Counted from the first letter of the stretch, positions 6,786-15,267 are shown. The stretch is DNA of 54,493 bases from Bacillota bacterium (GCA_017889705.1 JAGGAB010000023.1:1-54493), one strand, 5' to 3'. Numbers and translations are program-made. Notes: generated by a model from the letters alone, not told the origin.

Positions 6786-7319
6786 TCATAAACCCTCGTC
6801 CTCTTCATTTTGAGGGATTGGTTTAGCTAACACAGGTTGCATAATTGCACTAACATTAGTTCGTTTAGACCTAACAAGTACCCCTTCTTGCCACATTTGA
6901 TAACCATACAATAAAACCCCATGGAGAGTAGAAAGTAGTACATTTTGCAAAGGAGTAATATCAAGTCGTTGGGTAATTCCTCTGCTGGCTATAAAGTGAA
7001 CTAAAAACAAAAATACAAATCCAAAATTTAATATTAGGTCTATAGCTACATATCTCCAAAATCGTCCATATAAAAAATGAAACAGCCAAATAGTCATTAC
7101 AGGATTTAACCCAAACAAATAAGAAACGGTTTTCAATGGATATGCAGTTTCACGAACAATCCACCAGCCAAGCGTCTGTCCTACCTCAACTATAACAATA
7201 CTCGTAATTACAGAAAACAAAGCGACAGGCATGAACCTTTTTATTTCTTCTTTCTTCATGAAAAATAAAGTCAGCCAAGGTACGATTATCATTGACCATA
7301 ATACTACTTGATTGCTCAT
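6786..7319 (-). CDS. Small integral membrane protein (CBO0543-like)
   Basis: A 177-residue protein with four to five hydrophobic helices (about residues 5-22, 29-52, 66-85, 90-112 and a weaker one near 125-140) and a polar C-terminal tail ending in acidic residues. It has the Trp-rich layout (VPWLTLFF, GWWIVRE, GRFWRYVAIDL) of uncharacterised Firmicute membrane proteins such as the CBO0543 family. No catalytic motif is visible. AAAGGAG lies 9 nt before the ATG. It has its own downstream hairpin, so it is probably monocistronic. The family assignment is tentative; membrane location is clear. Confidence 0.75.
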   Translation of the reverse strand: MSNQVVLWSMIIVPWLTLFFMKKEEIKRFMPVALFSVITSIVIVEVGQTLGWWIVRETAYPLKTVSYLFGLNPVMTIWLFHFLYGRFWRYVAIDLILNFGFVFLFLVHFIASRGITQRLDITPLQNVLLSTLHGVLLYGYQMWQEGVLVRSKRTNVSAIMQPVLAKPIPQNEEDEGL

Positions 7320-7505
7320 GTTAGGTAACTCCTTTATCCCACTTAATGATAGTAGTATTCCAGCTCCTTACTCTTTTTATTTTTCGAAAGTCTCGACTCA
7401 TGATACCGATAAATATTTTTAGAGAACTTTTACCACCGGCAAAACCATAGACGGCATATAGTTTCCTGTCAGTATTACTATATCATAGTATAACAATTGG
7501 ATTAC

Positions 7506-7552
7506 AAGGGACGGGGTTATCGACAACAAGCGTGTCAACAACCCCGTCCCTT
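7506..7552. repeat. REP-like palindrome
   Basis: Perfect 13-bp outer arms (AAGGGACGGGGTT/AACCCCGTCCCTT) enclose an inner GACA/TGTC pair. This form resembles REP palindromes mobilised by RAYT/Y1 transposases in Firmicutes. It sits between a membrane-protein gene and a methyltransferase gene, both on the minus strand. No transposase is nearby. Confidence 0.6.
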
Positions 7553-7611
7553 GCCATTCGTGAAGAGCTTTGTAAAACGGCTGAAAAGACAAAGATATCC
7601 ATAAGATTTTC

Positions 7612-8238
7612 CTACCGTTTTTTCCAAAAAAGAAAAACATCTGTGGTAGTGCTTCCATCTTCCTCTGGATAATCTTGCCGCACACTACGAATACATTTTA
7701 GTCCACGCTGTTCCAAAAACGCCTTGATTTCAGCTTCCTGAAAATAATTAAAATATAACGGCTGCTCAGAAAAACTTGTTGTCTCAAAACCGGGCTGTTT
7801 CCCCTCCATGAAACTCAAATACACATAACCGCCGCTCCTTACCCAATTGGACGCATTCGCCAGTACAGCCTTTGCTTCCGCATCCTCTAAATGAACAATA
7901 CTAAACGACAAAATAACTGCATCAAATGATTCTGATGGAAAATTCGCTTTACGCGAATCTTGCAGATGAAAATTGCCCTGGGGAACATTCCTCTTAGCTA
8001 ATTCCAGCATTTCCACCGAAAGATCAATTCCGGTAATCGTCAGCTCTTTTTCTGCATACAGCTGTTTCGCTACATTTCCAGGGCCACAGCCAATATCAAG
8101 TATGACAAAATCATTCTCCAACAACTTGGCAAACTCCGCGACATGGGTAACATAGGGGTTATATTGCATAAATTTATCAGCATAACTGCCACTATTTTTG
8201 TCATACGCAGCAATTGTTATTTCTATCTTCTCGCCCAA
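7612..8238 (-). CDS. Class I SAM-dependent methyltransferase
   Basis: A Rossmann-fold methyltransferase of about 208 residues. Motif I is VILDIGCGPGNVAKQL, the acidic end of beta-2 is ITGIDLSVEML, motif II is FDAVILSFSIVHLED, and a GGYVYLSFMEG strand follows, the Methyltransf_11/25 arrangement. The acceptor cannot be told from sequence; relatives methylate small molecules or quinone-like compounds. GGAGGTG lies 5 nt before a TTG codon at 8238, which I prefer; an ATG five codons upstream overlaps that ribosome site. No operon partner is evident. Confidence 0.85.
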   Translation of the reverse strand: MGEKIEITIAAYDKNSGSYADKFMQYNPYVTHVAEFAKLLENDFVILDIGCGPGNVAKQLYAEKELTITGIDLSVEMLELAKRNVPQGNFHLQDSRKANFPSESFDAVILSFSIVHLEDAEAKAVLANASNWVRSGGYVYLSFMEGKQPGFETTSFSEQPLYFNYFQEAEIKAFLEQRGLKCIRSVRQDYPEEDGSTTTDVFLFWKKR

Positions 8239-8529
8239 ATTGCTCACCTCCATATTTATTTGTTATCCATCTTGTTATATCACGCTTTTTTATAGTCATC
8301 CATAACTAATACGATTTGAAACCACTACCAGACAAGTGCCAGCGTCAGCCACATCAACGGCGGAATTGTCTTGAACGGACATAACCACTGTCTCCTTGGC
8401 TTTGTCCGGCCAACGAAAACACCGTATTCGGCCTTATGAAACACAACAATCTATGCTCATAAATTTGTATTGTATATCAGACTATTTTATATTAAAAACA
8501 AGCCGCGCCTAATAAATCTCTCTATTACA
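8239..8529. other. Intergenic stretch between methyltransferase and LysR genes
   Basis: No supported gene. A 39-codon minus-strand frame near 8333-8450 has protein-like composition (KAEYGVFVGRTKPRRQW) but no ribosome site, and could be a gene fragment. No strong hairpins or promoters were seen. Confidence 0.4.
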
Positions 8530-9441
8530 TCAACTTTTATTTACATCAGTTCTGGGTGCTAATAAAACTTCTCGCGTTAGGTCTAAGAATGCTTGGAGGG
8601 TTGGCGATAGCCATTTATCTCTGTGGTATAACATCTGCACACGATAACCTGGAATAGGCCCGCTCCATTTAACAGCACATAGTTGTCCTTCGTATAACTC
8701 TTTCTGTACAGCAAAACGAGGCAACATAGAAATTCCTAGACCGAGCATAATCAATTGCTTAATAGATTCAATACTGCTAGCTTCAAGAACGGATTGCGGA
8801 GATACCCGAAACTCCTTTAAGATTGTTTCTACTGTTAATCGATAACTACAGCCTGGCTCAGTAAGAATAACGCATGTTTCCTTTAAGTCATCAGGTGTAA
8901 CCTCTTTCCTCCGCGACAAGGGATGATCAGAAGCTACTAGGAATAGCATTTGTTCGTCGGAAATTTTCTCCACAACAAGATCATCACCCGCAATCTTATC
9001 ATTAATAATAAGCCCAACATCAATTTCGTTACTTCGAATACAGTCACAAATTGTACTGCAATTAGCAAACTTTAAAATCATTTCTACATTGGGATAAGTC
9101 CTTCGATAAGTCTGGAGCAAACCTGGCAGACGATAAGTCCCCAATGACTCACTTGTGCCAATTGTCAATTTTCCACGGGAAATATCTGGATTTGCTACTA
9201 TTTCTAACGCTTCCGAAGTAAGCTTGATTACTTGATCTGCATAAGGCAAAAAAGATTTACCCTGGTTAGTTAGCATTACACGGTGTCCGAGACGTTCAAA
9301 TAGTTTAACCCTCATCTCGTTTTCCAGAGTCTGAATATGGTTTGTTATCGTTGATTGAGCATACCCTAGCGTATCTGCTGCCTGTACAAAGCTTCCTAGT
9401 TTTGCGATGGTCACAAAAGTCTTGAGTTGACGAAACTCCAT
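8530..9441 (-). CDS. LysR-family transcriptional regulator
   Basis: A 303-residue regulator with an N-terminal winged helix-turn-helix (residues 1-60: MEFRQLKTFVTIAKLGSF, AADTLGYAQSTITNHIQTLE) and a C-terminal periplasmic-binding-like effector domain (about 90-295). It is divergent from the DJ-1/PfpI cluster with only a 124-bp gap, the usual arrangement for a LysR protein and its target. A dyad in that gap is a candidate binding site. The inducer is unknown. Sequence features put it in the general CysB/YtlI-like part of the family without further resolution. Confidence 0.93.
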   Translation of the reverse strand: MEFRQLKTFVTIAKLGSFVQAADTLGYAQSTITNHIQTLENEMRVKLFERLGHRVMLTNQGKSFLPYADQVIKLTSEALEIVANPDISRGKLTIGTSESLGTYRLPGLLQTYRRTYPNVEMILKFANCSTICDCIRSNEIDVGLIINDKIAGDDLVVEKISDEQMLFLVASDHPLSRRKEVTPDDLKETCVILTEPGCSYRLTVETILKEFRVSPQSVLEASSIESIKQLIMLGLGISMLPRFAVQKELYEGQLCAVKWSGPIPGYRVQMLYHRDKWLSPTLQAFLDLTREVLLAPRTDVNKS

Positions 9442-9466
9442 AGATCATCTTCTCCAATTCAGTAAT

Positions 9467-9494
9467 ATTGAACATTACGTTCTAATTATTCAAT
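9467..9494. promoter_or_regulatory. Candidate LysR-type binding dyad
   Basis: ATTGAA and TTCAAT arms separated by 16 bp lie in the divergent region, centred about 85 bp from the first DJ-1 start. LysR proteins bind interrupted dyads of this sort; inferred from position. Confidence 0.35.
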
Positions 9495-9565
9495 TTTATC
9501 ATTCATTGCTTCTATGATAAGATGAATCTAAAGAATTTTCCATACAAAATTGTGGCGGTGAGCTA

Positions 9566-10177
9566 ATGAAAACCAAAAAGGTACTACTTTTACTTGCAAA
9601 CGGTTTTGAAGCCTATGAAGCTAGTGTCTTTACCGACGTGATGGGGTGGAACAAGCTGGAGGGGGATGGTTCCACCGATGTAATAACTTGCGGCATCCAT
9701 AAGGAATTAAAATGTACCTGGAATTTCACTGTGATTCCCGAAGTGCAGCTCAAGGAAATTGATGTCAAATTATTTGATGCACTGGCAATCCCTGGTGGAT
9801 TTGAGTCTGCTGGCTTTTACGCAGATGCTTTTAACGAAGAATTCCTTTCGATCATACGAGAATTTGAACAAGCAGGCAAAATCATTGCCTCCATATGTGT
9901 TGGAGCATTACCCTTGGGAAAAAGCGGAGTTTTAAAAAATCGTAAAGGAACGACTTACCATCTAAAAAATGGTTATCGTCAACATCAATTGGCAAATTTC
10001 GGTGTAGAATTGGTTGACCAACCGATAGTAGTAGATAAAAATATAATAACATCATCTTGTCCCTCTACTGCTCTAGGTGTGGCTTTTACATTGTTGGAGA
10101 TGCTGACATCGTCAGAAAACTGTTGCAAGGTAAAACATTTAATGGGTTTTAACAAGGAGGACCGTACTAATGATTAA
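9566..10177 (+). CDS. DJ-1/PfpI (ThiJ) family protein 1
   Basis: A 203-residue DJ-1/PfpI fold protein. The nucleophile-elbow motif is IASICVGALPLGKSG with a candidate reactive Cys. The companion acidic residue lies in the N-terminal strand-loop LLLANGFEAYEASVF, and the PGGFESAG loop precedes the elbow. Relatives include chaperone, glyoxalase and stress proteins, so the exact activity is open. It is first of three tandem paralogues, divergent from a LysR gene, and overlaps the next gene by 8 nt, implying one operon. GTGAGC upstream is a modest ribosome site. Confidence 0.9.
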   Translation: MKTKKVLLLLANGFEAYEASVFTDVMGWNKLEGDGSTDVITCGIHKELKCTWNFTVIPEVQLKEIDVKLFDALAIPGGFESAGFYADAFNEEFLSIIREFEQAGKIIASICVGALPLGKSGVLKNRKGTTYHLKNGYRQHQLANFGVELVDQPIVVDKNIITSSCPSTALGVAFTLLEMLTSSENCCKVKHLMGFNKEDRTND

Positions 10178-10757
10178 TGTAGGTATTTTTTTGTTTAACG
10201 ATATTGAACTTCTTGATTTTGCAGGCCCATATGAAGTATTTTCCATAACTTCCGAACTGAATGATTATCAACTCTTTAAGGTCTTTACGATATCCAAAGA
10301 TGGCACCGAAATAAAATCTGTAAATCAATTAAAGGTAATGCCTGATTTCAGCTTTGATAACCATCCTCCAATTGATATTTTTGTAATTCCTGGGGGAGTG
10401 GGAACCAAAGCAGAAATGAATAAAGAAGAGGTTCTTGAATGGATCAAAAAAACACACGAAGGCGCAAAAGTCACTATGACTGTATGCTCGGGTGCTAGAA
10501 TCCTTGGCGCCCTAGGTTTTCTAGATTATCTTGAAACAATTACGCATCATGAAGTTATTGAACATTTGAAACAGATAGCTCCCAATACTATTATTAACCA
10601 GGACAAAAGATTCATAGACGCTGGAAAAATAATGACTTCAGGCGGAATATCAGCCGGTATTGATTTAGCCCTTCATATAGTCAAAAAATTTTATGGAGAA
10701 CCAATTGTTAATAAATCTATTAGATATCTGGAGTATGGTGATTGGAGATCACTATAG
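10170..10757 (+). CDS. DJ-1/PfpI family protein 2
   Basis: A 195-residue DJ-1/PfpI protein of the AraC-N-terminal/isonitrile-hydratase-like branch. It begins INVGIFLFNDIELLDFAGPYEV, carries the PGGVGTKAEM loop, and has the elbow TMTVCSGARILGALG with the candidate nucleophile Cys. The C-terminal GGISAGIDLALHIVKKFYG segment is typical. AAGGAGG lies 9 nt before the ATG, inside the upstream gene. Translational overlap and the shared fold suggest the cluster arose by duplication. Substrate unknown. Confidence 0.9.
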   Translation: MINVGIFLFNDIELLDFAGPYEVFSITSELNDYQLFKVFTISKDGTEIKSVNQLKVMPDFSFDNHPPIDIFVIPGGVGTKAEMNKEEVLEWIKKTHEGAKVTMTVCSGARILGALGFLDYLETITHHEVIEHLKQIAPNTIINQDKRFIDAGKIMTSGGISAGIDLALHIVKKFYGEPIVNKSIRYLEYGDWRSL

Positions 10758-10785
10758 TTTATCAAAATAAAAGGTGATGATAGGC

Positions 10786-11340
10786 ATGGTGACAATAAGT
10801 ATACTCATATTTCCTCAAGTTGAAGAACTGGATTTTGTAGGACCATTCGAGGTTTTAAGTTATGTGAATAAAATACAGCCAAATAGCACTAAAGTTCTAT
10901 TGATAGCTGAAACGGTCAATCCAGTACGTGCCTTTAATGGAATGAGAATAATTCCCGATGCTCCCCTACAAGATTGCCCCACTTTAGACATTATGGTGGC
11001 TACAGGCGGCAAAGGTAGACTAGAAGCGATGAAAAATCCTGCTATCAAAGAATTTATTCAAAAACAAATGTCCACTGCGAAATATGTTACCTCTGTTTGT
11101 ACAGGAGCTTTTTTGTTGGCGGAGGCGGGTTTGCACCACTTATCATACAGCTTTTCGTGAGTTAGAATCATATTCTGTTCAATTGATCTCATCTAAGATT
11201 GTTCAAGATAGGAAAATTATTACTGCAGCCGTAGTAAGCTCAGGATTAGAATTAGGCTTTTACTTATTAAAACAATTATTTGGGTTACGCCTATCCCAAG
11301 AAGTAGCGATTAGTATTATTACTATGGGTGATGCAAAAAC
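10786..11340 (+). pseudogene. DJ-1/PfpI family protein 3, frameshifted
   Basis: The N-terminal two-thirds reads as a third paralogue (LDFVGPFEVLSYV, ATGGKGRLEAM, elbow YVTSVCTGAFLLAEAGL), then stops at 11160. The missing C-terminal part continues in another frame from about 11144 (HTAFRELES, then KIITAAVVSSGLELGFYLLK). The expected residues between AEAG and HTAF are absent, so a small deletion probably caused the shift. The second frame also lacks its own stop and runs into the tRNA-Arg gene, so the 3' end is eroded too. The end coordinate is approximate. A sequencing error could explain the shift but not the lost stop. Confidence 0.8.
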
Positions 11341-11454
11341 AGGAACGTCTCTGTATGTCTCTCATTGCTTCCTAAACAAGACTCGAGGACGATGGTACCG
11401 TCCCGCTACAAGACACTTCCACCATCTGCACGTCTTTTCTTGGCCCCTGAATGC

Positions 11455-11487
11455 CAAAAAGCCTTCCGCCAAAATACCGGAAGGCTT
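11455..11487 (-). terminator. Terminator after tRNA-Arg
   Basis: A 10-bp stem (AAGCCTTCCG/CGGAAGGCTT) is followed by TTTTT on the minus strand, directly downstream of the tRNA 3' end; a plus-strand T run (GATTTTT) suggests it works both ways. Confidence 0.8.
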
Positions 11488-11495
11488 GATTTTTA

Positions 11496-11574
11496 TGGTG
11501 CGCCCGGAGGGACTCGAACCCCCGCAAGACGCGGTTTAGGAAACCACCGCTCTATCCACCTGAGCTACGGGCGC
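11496..11574 (-). tRNA. tRNA-Arg (CCT)
   Basis: A full cloverleaf with a 7-bp acceptor stem (GCGCCCG/CGGGCGC), D stem GCTC/GAGC, anticodon stem GTGGT/ACCGC around loop TTCCTAA (anticodon CCT), GTTCGAGTC T loop and encoded CCA. It reads AGG codons. Protein-like frames across it on the plus strand are translation artefacts of the tRNA. Confidence 0.95.
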
Positions 11575-11745
11575 ATGTTATTTAGAAAAAGATTTGCGGA
11601 CTGGTTAGCCAAATGTCCGCATCTCTACAAATATGTATTATAGCATTGCCATAATCCCTTGTCAATGTTGGGATCGCTGGCATTTTCCCGCACCAACATC
11701 CTTGTCGAAATTACGCGATATAGCGCTTTGACCGTCTCTTCTACT

Positions 11746-12915
11746 TTAGCCAATATTTAAAAGCCGGGCAATATTGCCTCCCAGCACCTGTTCCCGAACA
11801 TAGCGATCTTCGACAATCTGCTCAATGATCGTCCTTGCTGTTAGGGGCGAGCAGTAAGGCGCATCTGAACTGAACAAGGTACGTTCCGGGTACAGCTTGA
11901 TAGCAAATGATGGTGCCATGGTGGTAAAGGTGGCTGACAAGTCCAAGTACACATTTGGTATATCCTTTACTGCCTTGAGGGTATTTAACCAGTGCACGCC
12001 GCCCAGATGCCCAAGTATTAACGGTACTGTCGAGTACTTTTTAGCTAGCATCAGCAGTTCTTTGATATCCTCAAAGTTTAAGGGGAAAAAGGCATGCACC
12101 CACAGCGGCAGATTACCGGTTTCCCGTGAAGCTTGAAACAGCGGTTCTAATTGCGCTACTTGCCCTGAAAGCGGGGCCAGCTCGCCTATCCCGCGCAAGT
12201 TATTGGCTAGTATATAATTGCTTATCCAGTCGATATTTTCTTCGTAGGAAAAACCGGAAGGAATCGAACCAAAACCGATATATTTTTCCGGACTTGCCGC
12301 AATAATACTTACCAGTTCTTCAATCGCACAGATTCTTTCCTGAAGTGGATTTACGGTACCGTTCAATATGCTATATAGCCTATTTAATTCCTGCTCTAAT
12401 CCTTCGATAGTAGCTGCTGTTTCGGGATGGATAGTAGAAGTAAACAAAACTGTACGGTCAATCTTTGCCGCCGTCATGAGCTGTAGTTGCTTTTCGGGTG
12501 GCAGCATTACATGGGCATGACTGTCAATAATCATAGTTTTAGCCTCACTTTTTTTGCGATTGGCGGTAGCTTCAAATTCTCGGCTTCTATCCTGGAGTCG
12601 ACTTTGTACTGTTTGAAGTAGCGCTAGTTGTTTATTTACTTCATTCAGTTTGGCTGTATATAACTTGTACGCCGCTTGGCATAATGGTCTGTCAGCCGTA
12701 GGGGCTGTCGGACATTCAATGATTTGAGCAATATTATCAGTAGTGAGCCCTAAACTCAGATAAAACTGGATTGTTTTGATTCGCTCCACTGCGGTATCGT
12801 CATAATCCCGATATCCATTTTCCAGCCTGCATGAGTTTAGTATTTCCTTGGCCTCATAATATCTTATTGAGCGTACACTGGCGCCTGTCCGGCGAGATAA
12901 TTCTTTGATTAACAT
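11746..12915 (-). CDS. MerR regulator fused to amidohydrolase-2 domain
   Basis: A 389-residue frame. Residues 1-70 are a MerR winged helix (IKELSRRTGASVRSIRYYE, ENGYRDYDD) followed by a coiled-coil dimerisation helix to about 120. Residues 128-389 form an amidohydrolase-2 TIM barrel with the metal motif DSHAH, later WVHAFFP and GHLGG, and a catalytic-type SSDAP near the end. The junction is peculiar: a run of seven As (12549-12555) precedes an internal ATG (12534) that has its own GTGAGG 8 nt upstream. One extra A would end the MerR protein at a TGA there, giving two ordinary overlapping genes. So this is a real fusion, a frameshift-regulated pair, or a homopolymer error. Confidence 0.85.
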   Translation of the reverse strand: MLIKELSRRTGASVRSIRYYEAKEILNSCRLENGYRDYDDTAVERIKTIQFYLSLGLTTDNIAQIIECPTAPTADRPLCQAAYKLYTAKLNEVNKQLALLQTVQSRLQDRSREFEATANRKKSEAKTMIIDSHAHVMLPPEKQLQLMTAAKIDRTVLFTSTIHPETAATIEGLEQELNRLYSILNGTVNPLQERICAIEELVSIIAASPEKYIGFGSIPSGFSYEENIDWISNYILANNLRGIGELAPLSGQVAQLEPLFQASRETGNLPLWVHAFFPLNFEDIKELLMLAKKYSTVPLILGHLGGVHWLNTLKAVKDIPNVYLDLSATFTTMAPSFAIKLYPERTLFSSDAPYCSPLTARTIIEQIVEDRYVREQVLGGNIARLLNIG

Positions 12916-12980
12916 GTTGTACTCCTCTCCACTACCACCTGACTACAGTATAAAGTATGACATTAATGATAAGGTCAAGT

Positions 12981-13013
12981 AAAAAAACAGACCTTCAAAT
13001 AAGCGGTCTGTTT
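12981..13013 (-). terminator. Terminator of the hydrolase operon
   Basis: AAACAGACC/GGTCTGTTT stem followed on the minus strand by seven Ts. It overlaps the stop codon of the hydrolase gene. Confidence 0.8.
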
Positions 13014-13608
13014 AAGCAAAATCTGCACCTATAAACGCTAGCATTTCCTTATAGGCTTTCTTGGCTGATTCTTGATTATAGCTTGGCGAAAAGGCATCGG
13101 CAAAACCATGTTGACCAGCTAATTTTTCCACCCGGACATTTGCGCAGCTACTTACCCGTACGATTAAATCATCCACTGCAAATGACTTTTCCTGCTCAGG
13201 AAAAAACAGCAGCACCGGGCAGGTTGGCGTTAGCGCCAAATAATTACGTATTCTCGATCCATAAAAACCGATTGCGCCATCACACAAGCCTGTTGCGCTG
13301 CAGTTCCAAGCCAATGTAGCTCCGATACTGTAACCCAGCACATATACTTTTTTATAGCTCGTGCGCGTCATCTGCAGCACTTCGGTTATTTTCTTATATG
13401 CGGCCTCAAAACCGATATTGTTCATAAAATTATCGTACGCAATATCTTCCTGCTCATAGGCAAAAACCTCGCCAAGCAAGTCAGGAGCAATGACATCCAT
13501 TCCGTATTGCGCTAGGGTATCACATACTTGCCGGATGTGGCTGTTGATGCCATATATCTCATGTAAAACAACAACGACAGTATCTGACTGATTATGATAT
13601 GTTAGCAT
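13012..13608 (-). CDS. Dienelactone hydrolase-like alpha/beta hydrolase
   Basis: A 198-residue alpha/beta-hydrolase. It opens with VVVLHEIYGINSHIRQVCD (oxyanion-hole region), has the nucleophile elbow LGYSIGATLAW with serine where classical dienelactone hydrolases have cysteine, then FFPEQEKSF (acid region) and AGQHGFADAF carrying the catalytic His. It is thus probably an esterase/thioesterase rather than a true chlorocatechol-pathway enzyme. It lies 5 nt downstream of the YbaK-type gene and is likely cotranscribed. Substrate unknown. Confidence 0.85.
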   Translation of the reverse strand: MLTYHNQSDTVVVVLHEIYGINSHIRQVCDTLAQYGMDVIAPDLLGEVFAYEQEDIAYDNFMNNIGFEAAYKKITEVLQMTRTSYKKVYVLGYSIGATLAWNCSATGLCDGAIGFYGSRIRNYLALTPTCPVLLFFPEQEKSFAVDDLIVRVSSCANVRVEKLAGQHGFADAFSPSYNQESAKKAYKEMLAFIGADFA

Positions 13609-13613
13609 GTCCG

Positions 13614-14060
13614 TTAACCCCAGACAACTACAACGTTATTTAGCTGCTGCAAAGCATTTGGGGCAATCTTCAGCGTACGGTTTGCCTGACCTGAACCGCC
13701 ATACACAAAAGGATACCGCAAAAGCTGTTTATCCAAGACAAACGGTAACGCAAGCCCCACCATCGGCACACTGCCGATCTCACAACCGGTAATTTGTTTT
13801 ACTTCTTTTTTTGTTGCCAATTGAACGTGCTTGCAGCCTACTAGATTCGCTATTTCGGCAAAATCCACCCGCTTACGGTCACCGGAAAAAGTTACTGCCA
13901 GATATCCCTTATCAGTCTTTAGAATTAATGTCGGTGCCGTTTGGCCGATTTCAATAGTAAAATAGTCTGCACCTTCTTGTGCGGTATGAATAGGGTTTTC
14001 GTGTAGGATGAGTTCATAGTCACACCCGCTACTCTTCAAAGCACTCTCAATGCTATCCAT
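13614..14060 (-). CDS. YbaK/EbsC-type aminoacyl-tRNA deacylase
   Basis: A 148-residue YbaK/ProX-like domain protein. Hallmarks are the substrate-pocket strand PTLILKTDKGYLAVTFSGDRKRVDF, the helix EIANLVGCKHVQLATKKEV, and the GCEIGSVPMVGL loop characteristic of trans-editing enzymes that strip Cys or Ala from mischarged tRNA-Pro. The final GGSGQANRTLKIAP strand is also typical. Cytosolic. It is followed at 5 nt spacing by a hydrolase gene. Which mischarged tRNA it clears cannot be decided here. Confidence 0.9.
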   Translation of the reverse strand: MDSIESALKSSGCDYELILHENPIHTAQEGADYFTIEIGQTAPTLILKTDKGYLAVTFSGDRKRVDFAEIANLVGCKHVQLATKKEVKQITGCEIGSVPMVGLALPFVLDKQLLRYPFVYGGSGQANRTLKIAPNALQQLNNVVVVWG

Positions 14061-14106
14061 TTATTTATCCTTCCATTTCCACCATTTTAAGAGTTCGGTG
14101 TCATAT

Positions 14107-14427
14107 TCAATCGTTATCAAAGGCCTGCAAGGCAACCGGCAAGGCCTGAATAACTATATTACCGACTGCAGGCAATCCGACAAGCACAGCGCCAATAATC
14201 TCATCGCGGGTTGCGCCAAGTGACTTGGCATGTTTGACATGAAAGGGCAAGCCGCCTTCCAGTCTGGCTGACGCTAATACAGCTATGTAGGCCAATTCTT
14301 CGGTCTTGCCATCAAGTTTACTTGCCGCCCCTAACTTCTGTGCCGTTTCCATCCATATTTTCTGCTGTTCCGGTGCTTCCTGAATAAAGGTTTGAAAAGC
14401 ATTACTCACTGGGAATTTCTCAGTCAT
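14107..14427 (-). CDS. Carboxymuconolactone decarboxylase-like protein
   Basis: A 106-residue AhpD/CMD-fold protein. The helix pair ELAYIAVLASARLEGGLPFHVKHAKSLGATRDEI fits the family, but the CxxC pair of peroxidase-type members is absent (GLPF sits there), so AhpD-like disulfide activity is unlikely. ATG 14427 is chosen because GGGAGG lies just upstream; the open frame extends to 14535 but its extra residues look random. It is probably the head of the short operon running into the YbaK and hydrolase genes. Function unknown. Confidence 0.85.
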   Translation of the reverse strand: MTEKFPVSNAFQTFIQEAPEQQKIWMETAQKLGAASKLDGKTEELAYIAVLASARLEGGLPFHVKHAKSLGATRDEIIGAVLVGLPAVGNIVIQALPVALQAFDND

Positions 14428-14596
14428 TTTTTTACCTCCCATCGATCCTATACTTCGGGGTAATTCGCCGCTACAGCTATTAATCCTCCATATATTACAA
14501 AAATTAACAACTGCGTCTATCATGTCAGGTAACAATCACACAAACGCACTTTTTTTATTAACAACCTATTTTTCCAGATACGCCCTAATAACATAC

Positions 14597-14626
14597 TTGA
14601 CTAATTATTAAAAATCGCAGTATTGT
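14597..14626 (+). promoter_or_regulatory. Sigma-A-type promoter of the flavoprotein gene
   Basis: TTGACT and TATTGT separated by 18 bp, about 87 bp before the TTG start at 14713. Confidence 0.5.
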
Positions 14627-14712
14627 ATACATATAGGAAAAATTTCCCTTAAGTACCAGATAATCCGGAGCCGGTGCCTTACATCATATACAAATGATAG
14701 GAGGAATTACCT

Positions 14713-15267
14713 TTGAAAGTAGTAGCATTTCTCGGGAGTCCAAGGAACGGTAATACAGCCGCAATGCTTAATGCCGTCTGTAAAGGAGCCGCTAGTGCCG
14801 GACATGAAACCGAGCTAATCAACCTGACAAAACTAAAAATTTCCGGTTGTACTGCCTGCTGTGCTTGTAAAAATGGCAAAGTTAAATATTGTGCTGTCCA
14901 GGATGATATGCAGGGCCTCTATCCCAAAATTATTGAAGCAGATTGCCTGGTGTTTGGAACTCCGATATACATGGGGCAAATGTCCGGACAAATGAAAAAC
15001 TATTTTGACCGCTGGTACACCTTTTTAGACGCCAATTACGAAATTCATCATTTGCCAGGGAAAAAATATATTACACTAACCGCCAGCGGTGCACCGGCAG
15101 AAGCATTTCAATCCGTTTCGGATTATTTCAATTATTGGCTTGGTAGCTTTTTTAAGATGGAGCTGGTCGAAAATATCGTTGGCGGCCAATTAGGGCCTGC
15201 CGATGCAATCAACAGCCAGCCAGAACTCTTGACCGCAGCTGAAAATGCCGGCAAAGCGTTAAAGTAA
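14713..15267 (+). CDS. Iron-sulfur flavoprotein / NADPH-dependent FMN reductase family
   Basis: A 184-residue flavodoxin-fold protein. The FMN phosphate loop is LGSPRNGNTAAML at the N-terminus. A compact cysteine motif, CTACCACKNGKVKYC, at about residues 41-55 matches the 4Fe-4S ligand region of archaeal/anaerobe iron-sulfur flavoproteins. GTPIYMGQMSGQMKNYFDR is the usual second flavin contact. It probably passes electrons or reduces oxygen/peroxide or quinones in the cytosol. The start is TTG with AGGAGG 8 nt upstream. It is monocistronic, with its own promoter and a downstream hairpin. Confidence 0.9.
   Translation: MKVVAFLGSPRNGNTAAMLNAVCKGAASAGHETELINLTKLKISGCTACCACKNGKVKYCAVQDDMQGLYPKIIEADCLVFGTPIYMGQMSGQMKNYFDRWYTFLDANYEIHHLPGKKYITLTASGAPAEAFQSVSDYFNYWLGSFFKMELVENIVGGQLGPADAINSQPELLTAAENAGKALK

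Noticed and set aside
7419..7685. 88-codon minus-strand frame past the methyltransferase
   Set aside because: It overlaps the methyltransferase in another frame and crosses the REP palindrome; no start signal.
11365..11643. Plus-strand frames reading RPEGLEPP and PGGTRTP over the tRNA region
   Set aside because: These are the well-known artefactual translations of tRNA sequence; the tRNA-Arg (CCT) on the minus strand explains them.
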